Origin: Thalassia testudinum
Taxonomy: Eukaryota > Streptophyta > Magnoliopsida > Alismatales > Hydrocharitaceae
Assembly (NCBI GenBank): GCA_037157565.1
Contig: JAZHRO010000036.1
Location: 140,794,501-140,858,500, forward strand
Reading direction: 5' to 3'
Length of the DNA stretch: 64,000 nt
Part shown: piece by piece, positions 1 to 11,171 of the stretch
How positions within the stretch are numbered: the stretch's first letter is position 1
How the letters are laid out: every line of letters starts with the position of its first letter
Notes under the pieces: model-generated
Told to the model about the DNA's origin: nothing
The model's database searches: none
What the model saw: the letters and a program-made list of their open reading frames with translations, nothing else
Program-made: the position numbers and the translations under genes

Positions 1-12
1 CACCTTGAGTGG

Positions 13-399
13 CTATGTCGAGGCCCACAACTTAGCAAGACTATTCACCTTTTCCAACATCACAATGTCCTCCAATACCACCCCCAGAATAGCAATCCTC
101 AAGGTAGATTCAAGACTCCCATTGAACTCCTTTGGCGCATCCACCTTGAGGATTGGAGCACCAGATGGCGGTGGAGACAACAAGGCTCTCATCATCACCA
201 CGCATCCACTCTAGTAGTTCACATGACGATGCCCCAAACCCTTACACCGCAAACACTGCACCAAATCTCTATACTCCTTCGTCCAATGGCCCCTGCCGTG
301 GCACTTGAAACAAAGCACGCCATCTACTCTCTGAGATCTTTGCATCACAACTACCAACCATCCATCCTCCCCCAGACCCTCTCCCTTCCCCCTCCACAC
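13..399 (-). pseudogene. Degenerate double zinc-knuckle fragment (LINE ORF1/gag-like)
   Basis: The minus-strand frame 399-211 contains two adjacent CCHC-type zinc knuckles, CFKCHGRGHWTKEY and CLRCKGLGHRHVNY, spaced as in plant retroelement nucleic-acid-binding proteins (LINE ORF1 or gag). In each knuckle the fourth ligand, normally Cys, is Tyr, and a stop follows the second one. Each change is a single G-to-A transition on the coding strand. A further open stretch (201-13) continues downstream in another frame. No reverse transcriptase is visible, so the parent element is unknown. It probably lies in an intron of the WRKY gene that also runs on the minus strand. Confidence 0.55.
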
Positions 400-429
400 C
401 TCTCACTTAGCACCATCTCCCCCCAAACA

Positions 430-2193
430 ACTATCTAAGGCTTTTACCCCCTTCTTGTTGTGTTTGGTTGTTCAATTTTGATCTCAAATCTCATGTGGAA
501 AAGAGAGTTCAGATTCGTAGAATTGGAGAAAATTACGCACTCCCCTCTTCTTGCCCCCTTTCTCGCTTTATAGAAAGAAGAGCTAACACATAGGGCATGT
601 GGCTTTGGCTCCCCTTTGTTAGAGTGTTAATAAAGGAGAGGATTCACTCCTAAAAGCAACCAATCTAGGGTTTAATGCGATTCTCACCCTATTGGTCTTG
701 CTTGCACTTGTTGCTCACTTGCTACTCTACTAAAAGAACCTTCTTTTGGTCTATCAATAAGTCGTTGGGTTGGGATAATGGAACGATGTAGTCAAATAGA
801 AGAAGAGAACAACTCCTCTTTCATGTTGAAGTTTTGCTTCCCCCAAAAAAGACAAACCAACTACCTTGGAAATAGTGGATCTTTGAAGAAAGGGAATGGA
901 GATAGATAGAGACGGAAACCTATGCTTGAGGAGGTAGGGGTAGATGATCAAGCCAATGGATTGTGAGTTCACCACCACTCAGAGGCTCAATCCCTATCAT
1001 TCACCCATCAATAAATAGGTCTTTCTTGGGGAAAGTAAGCTAGGAAATGAGGGAACGAACCTACGTGAGACCTGAGCCAACAAGTTGGGTGTTTCAGAAA
1101 CAAGTGAAGTTAAGGAGCTAAAATTGTTGCATAGATATTGGTTCCTAAACTCTACTCCATTCCACTTCTCCCATCACTCACCTCCCTTAGGGAAGACATT
1201 GTCTGTGCTTAGTTTTCCCGTTCTGCATCTCCTCAGGCAACCACTACGAAAAGCAAGTTAATCTGCTTTCGTTTTTGCTTCACCTCCTCTTTCCCCAGGG
1301 AATTTCCTGATTCAGGAAAGTAGATCGAAAGACAAGAATCCTCCTGTCATTCCTTTCATTGACCAATGGGCTTTTGCTACTTTATCAGTACCTCTAGTTC
1401 GGGCATTAATGAAAGTTGTTCTTAATGTTGCTTTCCTTAGAGGAAGGGTGGAGGCCCTTACTTGAATATGCTTTCCCGTTTTCTCCATTCATATATGTGC
1501 CAAATCTGTGAAAGCAGTGTAGAATAGGTCAAACAAGAGAGGTGAACTTTTGAAGACACAAAGCAGTTTATGCCTCCCTTATGACCGACCATAGCTCACT
1601 TGACTATTGTCAGCCCACTCTCATGCTCTTGCCACTTTTCTACCTTCTGGTGTTGTGGTAATTCTTGTGCTAATCTTTCTTCTTCCTTTCTCATTCTTGT
1701 GAAGTCCAATGAGAATAAGAGCTGGGAAGGACAAGCAACCCTAATCCCTTTCCCTGCTTTCCTAGTACTGAGTGTTGTACGTCTCCTCAATCCTATGTCA
1801 CTCTGCTGCTCCCTTGGGGAAATGAATGAAGCCTTATAAAAGAAGGTAAATTTGGGAAGAAAGAGTGGATATGACAACTTTTTTCTCTTAGGATTGCCAC
1901 TTCATGCCCTACGCCAAAAATATTATTCCTGAAAGGTGAAAACTGTTTCACACTAAGAAGGCAATGGTAATTTAAGTCCTATGTTTTTTTTCTGAGTAGA
2001 ATTTAAGTTCTATATTGGGAGGGTATATTTAGCATTATCAACACATATTATGAAATTTTACTTAAATAAACCTTTAAAAAAAAATACTAAAATAAATTGA
2101 AATGTTAAAGTCTATGATATGTTTTTGAGGAAAAAAAACTTGTTGGAAAGCATATGCAGTGTTGGGAAAATGATAACTACAAGCATATGTAAC
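430..2193. other. Non-coding stretch, probably WRKY intron 2
   Basis: No convincing coding exon, LTR or RNA gene is visible. The stretch lies directly downstream (minus strand) of the splice donor of WRKY exon 2, so it is probably intronic. About 480-1,880 is less AT-rich than its surroundings and has the purine-clustered texture of plant mitochondrial intergenic DNA; this is an impression only. No WRKYGQK-coding sequence was found on the minus strand, so the DNA-binding exons must lie left of the window. Confidence 0.4.
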
Positions 2194-2364
2194 CTGACTA
2201 TTGGTGCCCAAAATGCCTGTTGCATCTTTGGATTTCATTGTCAAAAAAGGTGGAGGATAATGGTTGTATCCGGAGTTGTCTTGAGCATGTTCAGATGATG
2301 GCAGTGAAGAAAATTCAAGATCACAAGAAGCAGTGAAAGTTCCAGTTGTTGGAGATGGCAGTGC
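2194..2364 (-). CDS. WRKY transcription factor, exon 2 (SP-cluster half)
   Basis: This 171-nt minus-strand block is bounded by a good acceptor (CTTCTTTGCAG, ending at 2,365) and a donor (CAG|GTTACA, starting at 2,193). It starts in phase 0 and ends in phase 0, giving 57 codons. It begins ALPSPTTGTF; PSPTTG is the conserved second half of the N-terminal SP motif of group I WRKY proteins, where mitogen-activated kinases phosphorylate Ser-Pro sites. The rest (SSLPSSEHAQ, HYPPPFLTMK) is Ser/Pro-rich, as in that region of the family. It joins in frame to exon 1 at 20,236-20,406 (LLDSPVMIADPK, then ALPSPTTG). WRKY factors are nuclear and bind W-box DNA. The WRKY domain is not in the window, so whether the gene is intact is unknown. 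Confidence 0.75.
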
Positions 2365-2643
2365 CTGCAAAGAAGATGAATTTAAATTCTAGCATTTATG
2401 TGAGAGCAAATTTAACCATATAAGAAAAAAAAAAATTGTAGAGAAAATTTTCAGTATCTTACTGGGAAAGCATCTTTGTAGAAGAAGAGACACAAGAAAG
2501 GGTGACTTAGATTTTAAAATGTATATAATTTTTAAGGTAGAAAAACAAGCTCTTATAACTTATCCTAAAGTGTAATCCAAGTTTCTTATTTTCTAAATAC
2601 TTGAATTACAACAAACAAATTAAGAATGCTTCCGAAAAGTATT

Positions 2644-2787
2644 TGTTGAGTTTTATGAGGATTTTTTGGTCTTTTTATTATTTCTTATATTGTATGGGGG
2701 CATGTAATGTTATTTTCCCATGGTGCCGCTCTATATAAAGGCACCTAGGGTTTGATGAATAAATTAGTTTGATCATTTTACCCAACA
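2644..2787 (+). repeat. 5' LTR of copia element 1
   Basis: A 144-bp LTR, TG...CA, with a TATA-like CTATATAAAGG near 2,731. It matches the reassembled 3' LTR (10,785-10,814 plus 14,541-14,659), which is about 5 bp longer through a small insertion next to the TATA. Confidence 0.9.
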
Positions 2788-2799
2788 TGGTATCAGAGC
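2788..2799 (+). other. Primer-binding site (initiator tRNA-Met), copia element 1
   Basis: TGGTATCAGAGC follows the LTR end directly and is the usual plant copia site complementary to the 3' end of initiator tRNA-Met. Confidence 0.92.
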
Positions 2800-3470
2800 A
2801 GCGGATTTCAATAGGTCCCCAAGTACCCCACCAAACCCTAGCCCTCAAAAACCCTCTTCTCTCTCCTCTCCTCCTCCTTTTGCCGCTAGTGCCCCACCAC
2901 CACAGCCAGCCTCGCTGGCAGCACACACTGGCTGCAGCATCCCCTCCAGCAGCCACCGGTAGTTCTCTGCTTCTGTGTCGCCTCCAGCAGCCACTGATGG
3001 CGGCCCTCTGCTGTTGCGCCGCCTCCAGCAGCCACAGGTGGTGGTTCTAGGTCTTCTGCAGTGCTGCAGCATCTCCATAGCGCATGCAGGGTCACCTTCA
3101 GCCACCTGTCGCTTGCTACCAAGCCACCGTGCAAGGGGCAGAATAGGTTGGGCGAGGTACCGCTAGAGCCTTCTCTATGCCTTACTATGTGTTCCCGCTT
3201 CCTACAACCCCTCTTCGTGGATTTTTTGGTCTGAGATTCTTTGTTTTCAGACCTCGAGAACATCTGTTGTTGATATATGGTCTGTAGTTTATTTACAGAT
3301 TGCCAAAACACAGTTTGGAGAGTATCTATGGTGTGGAAAGTATTGTTTTCAGATATTGTGGATGGTTCTGATGGTATATGATCTGAATTTTGTGGAAGAA
3401 GATCTTTATTTGCCGTTCCTACGAACCAAGATATCATGAGACAAAAAAGATGCCTTGAGCAACTGATGGG
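2800..3470 (+). repeat. Copia element 1 leader with CCTCCAGCAGCCAC repeats
   Basis: A GC-rich untranslated leader before gag. The motif CCTCCAGCAGCCAC recurs three times between about 2,940 and 3,045, at roughly 40-50-bp spacing. No conserved protein is recognisable in the short open frames here. Confidence 0.5.
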
Positions 3471-3477
3471 GAAGTTA

Positions 3478-4164
3478 TCTATCACAAGCATATCTTCTCA
3501 CATGCAGGGCATGCCTATTAAGTTAGATGGAATCAACTTTCTTTTATGGTCCATTTTTTTTCCTCAGAGTGGGTTCACATCAGCAGAAGTATATTCTCAT
3601 AAGGGATGAGCTGGCCGTCAAGACAGATGATTGAGAGGCTGACAACGATTGGGTGGCTACGTGCATGCTCAACAATATAAAGTCTATTACCAAGTAGGTG
3701 ATGTCATATTCACTTGCTAAGAAGATGTGGGAGGTTTTACACAAGATACATTCCCACAAGAGTAATAAATCCCGTCTTTACCAAGTTATAGAGGAGCTAC
3801 ACGTGCCCTAGAAAGGGACCATGAGTTTGGCTAAGTATTATAGCACCATGGAAAATCTTTAGGATGAGAAGGATATCCATCAACCAATCTTGTCAGATGT
3901 GGTGGTCGTGGCAAGGCAGCAAGAGGCCATTAAATAAGTTTAGCTGCTTGCAGGCTTGGGCCCTGAGTACAAGGTGGTGAAGAACCAGCTTATGACACTA
4001 GAGGAGATCCCCACACTAACGCTAATATATGCTCGTCTTTCATGCTTGAAGATATCTAACCCTGCCCCCCTTTTTGACTCGTTCGCCATAGAATCCTTTG
4101 GTCGTGGTTGTGGTCTTTTCTGCAAGCATTATCACAAGACCAACCATATGATTGACCGTTGCTA
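3478..4164 (+). pseudogene. Copia element 1 gag remnant
   Basis: Frame-shifted copia gag. Near 3,515-3,555 the reading KLDGINFLLWS matches the start of the UBN2-type gag domain. At 3,945-4,050 LAGLGPEYKVVKNQ is its C-terminal part. A zinc knuckle is at about 4,119-4,164 (CKHYHKTNHMIDRC), in which the second Cys is Tyr. Gag packages element RNA in virus-like particles; this copy cannot, because of multiple stops. Confidence 0.8.
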
Positions 4165-4284
4165 GATCAAGCACGTATTTCCTCATAGCCCTCTAGCCAA
4201 TCATGTCTCCTGTGGTGGAGAGGACAATCAGTATCAATAGTTGGACCTTAGATTACTATCTCCAGAGAAGAGTATGGCAGTCTG

Positions 4285-4968
4285 ATGACCTCCCAATCTT
4301 TGTCTACTACAGGATCTTTTGTAGTCCATCAAACAGGTACAGTAGCCATTGCTGTGAACATTCGCGAACTTGCATGGATTGCTGACTCAAGTGCCTTTTC
4401 CCACATCATAGGAGATGCCACACTTTTCTCTTATCTTCGATCTCTTGCCACACCTTTCCATGTTAAGGTGGCTAATGATGTCTTGTCCCCTATGACAAGC
4501 CTTGGTGACATCTCACTGGCTAGTTCCTTGTCTATGTCTGATGGGATACATGTCCCTAAATTTTCTTTATATTTAATATCCATTAGTCAAATAACTAAGA
4601 TATTAAATTGTTGGGCTACTTTTCATGATCAATTTTTCTTCTTGTAGGATCTCCGGACAATGAAGCAGATTGGTAGAGGTCTTAAGCAAAATGGTCTTTA
4701 TTACCTTGATCTACCACCTACACATTCCACTGTTGCTGCCGCTTTAGCCACTACTGCCTTACAGCGACATCTTCACCTAAGTCACCCAAGTGGTACAGTT
4801 TGCGTTGTTAGTTCCTGATTTACAGTTTCCAAATTCTTTTCAGTGTAATGCTTGTCAACTTGGCAAGCATCATAGGTCTTCATTTCCTAGTTAGAATAAG
4901 AGAACCGAGTCACCTTTTTCTCTTGTCCATGTGGATTTGTGGGGACTGTGTCAGGTCCATAGTGTTAA
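4285..4968 (+). pseudogene. Copia element 1 protease and integrase N-terminal remnant
   Basis: The protease is recognised from AWIADSSAFSHIIGD near 4,370-4,415; the catalytic D-S-G has become D-S-S. The GAG-pre-integrase zinc region follows (RHLHLSHPS; CNACQLGKH with shifts, 4,750-4,870), then the integrase core start (HVDLWG in one frame, about 4,925). The core stops at about 4,968, where RTE sequence begins, and resumes after 8,302. Confidence 0.8.
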
Positions 4969-5162
4969 GCCCAAGGGGTTTTAACTCCGCCTATGTTGAG
5001 GTTCATGTGCATTTTCATTGCCGGTCCTAAGCCCGAGTAAAGGAGGAGGGTTGCGTTAGATAACTAACAGCTAGCGTAAAATTTATCGAATCTTTAAACA
5101 TGGATTCTAGCAAACACTTAAATTTCGTTGGGGCATTCCCTACTTGCGACACGCTACATCGG

Positions 5163-5400
5163 TGCCTGGGTGTAGTGAAAAATGAGCAAGGGTTCTCGCA
5201 TGAGGAACGTAAGAGAGTAAAGAAGTTAGTTCCACTATATCGCTACCCGGATGTAGTCCAAAATGAGCAAGGGTTCTCACATAAGGAACGCATGCGAGTA
5301 AAAAAGTTAGTTCCACTACATTGCCGCCCGGATGTAGCCCAAAATAAGCAAGGGTTCTCGCATGGAGAAAGATGTGAGTAAAGAAGCTAGTTCCACCACT
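5163..5400 (+). repeat. 81-bp tandem repeat in RTE 5' region
   Basis: Three copies, the last partial, of an 81-bp unit. The shared core GAGCAAGGGTTCTC starts at 5,184, 5,265 and 5,346. Because 81 is a multiple of three, one frame is open through the repeats with a 27-residue period (QGFSH, then KKLVPL). The repeats lie upstream of the endonuclease, in what should be the untranslated leader. Confidence 0.85.
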
Positions 5401-5426
5401 TCGCCGTTGAAGTGTGCTGCAAATAA

Positions 5427-6170
5427 TGTTGAGATTCAGTAGTTGGAATATTGGTACTTTAACCAGCAAGCTCATGGAGATTGTGGATACAATGGGAAGG
5501 AGAAGCTTTCAAATTCTTTACTTTTAAGAGACTAAGTGAGTTAGAGAAAAAGCAAAGGAAATCGAGAGAACAGGTTTCAAACTGTGGTATTTAGGAAGGG
5601 ACAAAGGTAAAAACTGCGTAGGCATTATAATTCATAAGGATTTGAAGGAGTGTGGTTGAGGTTAAGAGATTGGGTGATCAAATTATTTTGATAAAATTAA
5701 TCTTAGAAGAAGAGATCTTGAATGTCATTTCAGTTTATGCACCTCAAGTTGGTCTGAAGGAAAAAATAAAAAACACATTTTGGGGGGAGCTTGATATGAT
5801 AATTCAAGGAATCTCACAGAGAGAAATGATTTTCTTGGGTGGAGATTTAAATGGGCATGTGGGAAAAGATGCTTTAGAGTATGTAGGAGTGCATGGAAAT
5901 CATGATTTTGGTGTTAGGAATGAAAAAGGGAAGACTTTCCTTGATTTTGCTATGGTTTATGATCTTTTCATAGCAAATACCTTCTTCAAAAAATGAGAAG
6001 AGCATTTGATTACCTATAAAAGTGGCTTAACAAGAATTCAGATCGATTACTTTGCTTTGAGAAGAAGAGATCGTTTATCTTGTAAAGATTGCAAGATTAT
6101 TCGAGGGGAGAGTTTAACTACTCAACATCATTTTTTGGTCTTGGATGTTCATTTGAAGAAGGTAAAAAAG
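5427..6170 (+). pseudogene. RTE apurinic/apyrimidinic endonuclease domain
   Basis: Reading frames from about 5,430 give LEYWYF (for the usual WNIGTL), then EKAKEIERTGF. The better preserved block at 5,652-5,996 includes VISVYAPQVGL, FLGGDLNGHVG and FLDFAMVYDLFIANTFF. RIQIDYFALRR and TTQHHFLVLDV follow to about 6,160. These are the conserved boxes of the EEP-type endonuclease that nicks target DNA for target-primed reverse transcription. In-frame stops and at least one shift separate the boxes. Confidence 0.85.
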
Positions 6171-6839
6171 AAAAAATTAGTGTCTAAGAATTTAAGAATT
6201 AATGGTGGAATCTTAAGAAAGAGCAAGTGTGATTTAAAGAGAAAATGCAACAAAAGACTTGGAATCTTGATGGTAGTGCTGATGAAATATAGTTAAATAT
6301 GGCAAATTGTATTAGGAAGGTGGCAAAGGAGGTGTTAAGCATGTCTAAAGGAGGTGTTCCAGGACAAAAGGAGGCTTGGTGGTGGAGTAAGAAGTGCAAG
6401 AGAACCGTAAAATTAAAAGAGCCTGCTTTAAAGCCTTATATCGAGATAAGACCGATGAAAATATGGAAAACTACAAAAGAGTAAAGAAAGAAGCAAAGAA
6501 AATAATTAATGAAGCAAAAGCAACAGATTGTGAGCATTTTTATAAGAAACTTGATTCTAAAGAATGTGAAAAAGATATTTTCAAGTTAGCTAAAGCAAGA
6601 GAGCGGAGAGCAAAGGACCTTACACATGTAAGATGCATCAAGGTGAAGAAGGAAGGGTGCTTATAGCTAGTGAGGATATAAAGACAAGATGGAAAAGATA
6701 TTTTCATAAGCTTTTTAATGAAAAATAAAAGAATGATATCATCTTAAGGGAGTTAGCCAACTCTGAAGATTATGTGAATCGGGCAAGTTATCGAAGGATA
6801 CAAAAGAAAGAACTAGAGGAGGCTTTGAAGATGATAAAA

Positions 6840-8290
6840 AGTGGGAGGGTTGTTGGGCCTGATGATATTCCATAGACATTTGGAGAATGACGGGAGAACA
6901 GGGTATAACTTAGCTTACAAATTTATTTAATACTGTGTGGAGAGGCAAGAAGATGCCAGAGGAATGGAAGAAAAGTTTTGTGGTACCTTTATACAAGAAC
7001 AATGGTGACATACAAGATTGTTCAAACTATAGAGGTATTAAGTTGATGAGTCATATGATGAAACTTTAGAAGAGAATAATTGAAAGAAATGTGAGGCAAG
7101 TCTCTATGGTAACTGAAAATCAGTTTGGATTTATGCCGGACCGATCTACTATTGAGACAATGCATCTCTTGAGACGTATGATGGAGACATACAAAGTCAA
7201 GAAAAAGGATTTACATATGATTTTTATTGATTTGGAGAATGCCTATGATTCTATCCCAACAGATATCTTGTAGAGAATTTTGGAGGAGAGACAAGTGCCA
7301 GTTATATATATCAACTTCATAAAGGATATGTACTATGGAGTAGCAACTTGTGTAAAGACTAAGGATGATTTGACGGACTACTTTGATATCACCATTGATC
7401 TGCATCAAGGTTCGACTTTAAGCCCTTAGCTTTTTGCCTTGGTTATGGATGAGTTGACGAAGCATATCCAGGTTGAGGTGCCTTGGTATATGCTTTTTGC
7501 TGATGACATTGTGTTGGTTGATGAGACAAGAGATTGAGTGAACAGAAAACTTGAGCTTTAGATAGAAGCCTTGGAAGATAAAAGGATTACGCATAAGTAG
7601 GACGAAGACTGAGTATATGGAATGCAAGTTTAGTAGTAGAGGGAACAATGAAGAGATTGATGTAAAAATTGGAGAGGAGTGCATTCCAATGAAAGATGTT
7701 TTTAAGTACTTGAGATCCATTTTCCAACATGATGGTGGAATTGATGGAGATGTTACACATTGAATTAATGCAGGGTGGTTGAAATGGAGGGGTGCATCTG
7801 GTGTTCTCTGTGATAAGGAAGTTCCTTTAAAAGTCAAAGGAAAATACTATCGAGTTGCGGTAAGACCAACCATGTTGTACAGTTTTGAATGCTGGGCTAT
7901 AAACTATAGGCATGTACAGAAGATGTCTATGGCAGAAATGAAGATGTTAAGATGGATGTATGGTCATACAAGAAAGGACCGTATTTCAAATGAGATTATT
8001 AGAAAAAAGGTTAAGGTGGCACCAATAGAGGATAAAATGAGAGAGGCACGTTTAAGGTGATTTGGATATTTACAAAGAAGGCCACTAGATGCTCCAGTTA
8101 GGAGATGCGAGAAGTTGGAAGCTGAACCCGCTAAGAGGGGGCGAAGAAGACCAAATAAGTGTTGGAAAGAAACTATTAAGTATGACCTCAATTACTTTAA
8201 TTTAAGTCCTGAAATGACTGAAAATCGATTTGTGTGGAGGCAAAGAATCCATATAGCCGACCCCACTTGGTGTGGGAAAAGACTTGGTTG
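6840..8290 (+). pseudogene. RTE reverse transcriptase and C-terminal domain
   Basis: RT boxes are visible in order: PEEWKKSFVVPLYKNNGD (about 6,955), TENQFGFMPDRSTIETMHLL (7,110-7,170), MIFIDLENAYDSIP (about 7,220) and the catalytic [10 protein letters not shown] (about 7,494-7,523). The last is the F/YADD form used by LINE reverse transcriptases. The C-terminal part at 7,779-8,290 ([37 protein letters not shown]) matches the plant RTE C-terminus. Several stops break the frame, and the gene cannot make an active enzyme. Confidence 0.87.
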
Positions 8291-8302
8291 TTGTTGTTGT
8301 TT

Positions 8303-10777
8303 AGTTGATGATTGTACCTGTATGTGTTGGGTTTATATGATGAAAGAAATGTCGGAAGCTCTTGTATTGATTAAAAATTTTGTTAGCGAAAAAAGACTTA
8401 GTTTTCTATGGTTATTCATATATTCAGGACTGACAATGGGTTGGAATTTGTGAACAATACTTTGTCGCAATTTTTCTCTTCTTTAGACATTGTTCAGCAG
8501 ACCTCTTGCATTCACACCTCCGAATAGAATGGGGTGGTTGAACGTAAGTTAAGACATTTACTTGATGTCGATAGACGGTTATGTTTTAGATGCATGTACC
8601 TTCCTAGTTTTGGGATGATGCAATTCTTACTGCTACATTCCTTATTAATAAGGTATCCTCGTCTGTCTTAGGTGGTCAAACACCCTACTTCATTTTGTTT
8701 CTGAGACGAAAGGCGTTTGCTCTTCCTCCCATGGTCTCTGGGTGTGTTTGTTTTATCCACTTATTCAAGGTGGACAAGATATCTCCCCGGTCCGTCAAGT
8801 GTATTTTCTTGGGGTATTCGAGAATCCAGAAGGGATATCGTTATTATGATCCTACGGCTTACATATTTTATGTTAGTGTTTATGTTACATTCTTTTAGGA
8901 GATTCTCTACCACTCTGAGGAAGAGAATGTCGCATCTTCTCCTGTGCCATAGGATATCCCTCTACCTATACCATCTACAGCACCTCCAAAACCCTTTGAG
9001 TCATCCCAACCACCACCTCATACCTCTGAGCCAATCGAGTTTTATCTGCGGACATTCCATCGTAGAGCCACCACTATCCTTGCGGATGAGCCCTTATCTA
9101 CCATTCCTGCTTAGCCTCCTACTAATACTATGGATTCAACAGCAGAATAGGCAACCCCTTCCACTGAGGTGACAAATTTAGATCTTCCCATTGCTTAGTG
9201 GAAGAGTCATAGGTCATGTGCCCGCTATTCTATTTCACATTATATGTCCCTTGACCATTTGTTTGTAATAAGGAGATCATTATCAATTTCAATTGACAGT
9301 CACCAGACCACACAATGATGCTGGATTCACCCTGGAAACTATCTATGGAGGAGGAGATGATTGTAAGAGGGACTTAGGAGCTAGTTCATCTACCCCTAGG
9401 AGCAATTGTTGTGGGGTGTAGATGGGTGTTTTCCCTCAAGTGCATCCTAGATGGTTCTATTGAGTGCTATAAGCTACGTTTCGTGGCCAAAGGCTATACT
9501 CAGACATTTGCCATTGACTACTTCGAGACATTCTCCCCAATGGCTTAGCTAAACTCTACCAGAATTCTTTTCTCTATTGCAAATCAAGAGTGTCCTATTG
9601 ACTAGTTTGATATAAAAAATGCATTCTTGTATGATAACCTGGATGAGAAGGTTTATATGCATCAACCTCCTGGGTTCATGTCGTAGGGGGTGTCAGAAGG
9701 TTTACAAGTTGAAGAAAGTAATATATAGGTTGGAACAGAGCCTGCGGGCGTCTAAGAGATTTAGTAAGGTTGTTCTGGAGCACGACTTTATTAGATCATC
9801 TAATACTCAATTTTCACTTTACATAGGACGACGAGCTCAATTATTCTCATTGTGTATATGGATAACATCTTACGGGAAGCAACACTGTTGGCATTGAATC
9901 TGCCAAGGAGTTTTTGCATCTTTAATTTGTTACCAAGGATCTGGGGCTAATCATTTGCTTCTTAGAGATTGAAGTACATCACATGGATGGGGGCCTTGCA
10001 TCTCAGATGAAATATGTACTAGATATGTTGTGAAATGCAGGTATGCTAGGCTACAAGCTTGCGTTATTCCGCTGAATTCTTCTGTTCCTCTAGTTGATGT
10101 AGATAGCTCGCTTCTGGAAGATGTGACTAGATATCGTGTCATGATAGGCAAGCTTCTTTGTTTGACAATAACCAGATATTTCATATGTTGTGAGACGCCT
10201 GAGTCAGTTCATGTAAGCACTTAGAGAGGTGCACTGGTCAGGAGTCTATCAGGTGGTGAGGTATTTGAAGACTCTTAGGAAAGGTTTATTCTTCCGAAAG
10301 CATGGTCACCTTAAGGTGTGAGGCTAGTCTGACACTAATTATGCCAAAGCTTAAGAGGATCAGCAATCTACTACTGCATTATGCACTTACATTGGTGGTA
10401 ATCTAGTTACATGGAGTAAAAGGCAGAATGTCGTTCCCAAATCTAGTGCAAAATCTGAATATAGAGTTATGGCACATACCACATGTGAGTTTTTCTAGGT
10501 TGGGTCTATTCTACAAAATTTTGGTACACTAGTCTCAGATGCTATTCCCATGTTTTGCGACAATAAGGCTGCTACATTTATTGCAAATAATCCATGAACA
10601 GACAAAACATATTGAGGTGAATTGCCACTTCATCAGAGATGTTCGAGTTGGGACAATATCTACTTATGTTTCTACTAAAGATCAAGTTGTTGATACCTTT
10701 ACTAAGGTACTCTCTAAGAAGGGTCTTGATTATTTATGCTCCAAGCTGAGCATGTTTGATGTTCATGCTCCAACTTG
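8303..10777 (+). pseudogene. Copia element 1 integrase, RT and RNase H remnant
   Basis: Integrase resumes with VDDCTCMCWVYMMKE (8,308), then a decayed core and the C-terminal VKCIFLGYSRIQKGYRYYDP (about 8,795). RT is seen at 9,400-9,545 ([10 protein letters not shown], then FSPMA) and 9,610-9,690 (DIKNAFLYDNL, HQPPGF). The YVDD box appears as YMDN near 9,855, losing a catalytic Asp. RNase H is seen at 10,375-10,470 (YIGGNLVTWSKRQN, KSSAKSEYR) and 10,555-10,775, ending at the purine tract. Many stops. Confidence 0.85.
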
Positions 10778-10784
10778 AAGGGGG

Positions 10785-10814
10785 TGTTGAGTTGTATGGG
10801 GCATTTTTTGCCTT
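10785..10814 (+). repeat. 3' LTR of copia element 1, left piece
   Basis: TGTTGAGTTGTATGGGG begins directly after the purine tract and matches the 5' LTR start at 2,644. It is cut after GCCTT (10,810-10,814) by copia element 2 and resumes at 14,541. Confidence 0.85.
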
Positions 10815-10965
10815 TGTTAGCATATGTGATCTTTTATTTTCTATTATTGTAAGGGCTACGGGTGTTTTATCCCTCAGGGACATTTCTGTACTTTTGACTT
10901 TACGGTCTCTTTCTATATAAGAGAGCCCTAGGGTTTCTAATGAAACTAAGTCATTACATCCAATT
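10815..10965 (+). repeat. 5' LTR of copia element 2
   Basis: 151 bp, TGTTAGC...CCAATT, with TATA-like TCTATATAAGAGAG near 10,911. It matches 14,385-14,535 at most positions. Confidence 0.88.
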
Positions 10966-10976
10966 TGGTATCAGAG
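10966..10976 (+). other. Primer-binding site (initiator tRNA-Met), copia element 2
   Basis: TGGTATCAGAG follows the LTR directly; the next base departs from the usual C. Confidence 0.88.
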
Positions 10977-11171
10977 TACCAGTCCTAGACCGTGGCTTTC
11001 AGTATCCCACCCTCTGGCCTCCAAAACCCTAAACCTAAATCCCTTTCTACTCCACTTCCTACAAAGATTAAGACTCTGCGATAGCAGATTGCGCAGTTAA
11101 CACAGGCATCATCCTCTCAATCTTCAGATATTGTAGCTATTGCTCCCTCCTCACAGGCACCTGCGGCTGGT

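Larger units (their letters stand above)
4969..8302 (+). mobile_element. RTE-clade non-LTR retrotransposon inserted in copia integrase
   Basis: It holds an apurinic-endonuclease domain, then a LINE-type reverse transcriptase, in the order expected for a plant RTE element. It ends in a TTG microsatellite (about 8,286-8,302), the tail typical of RTE rather than poly(A). Copia coding sequence stops at about 4,968 (integrase ..DLWG..) and resumes at about 8,303 (VDDCT..), with about 8 integrase residues missing, so insertion came with a small target deletion. The 5' boundary is uncertain by about 10-20 bp. Stops and shifts make it inactive. Confidence 0.88.
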
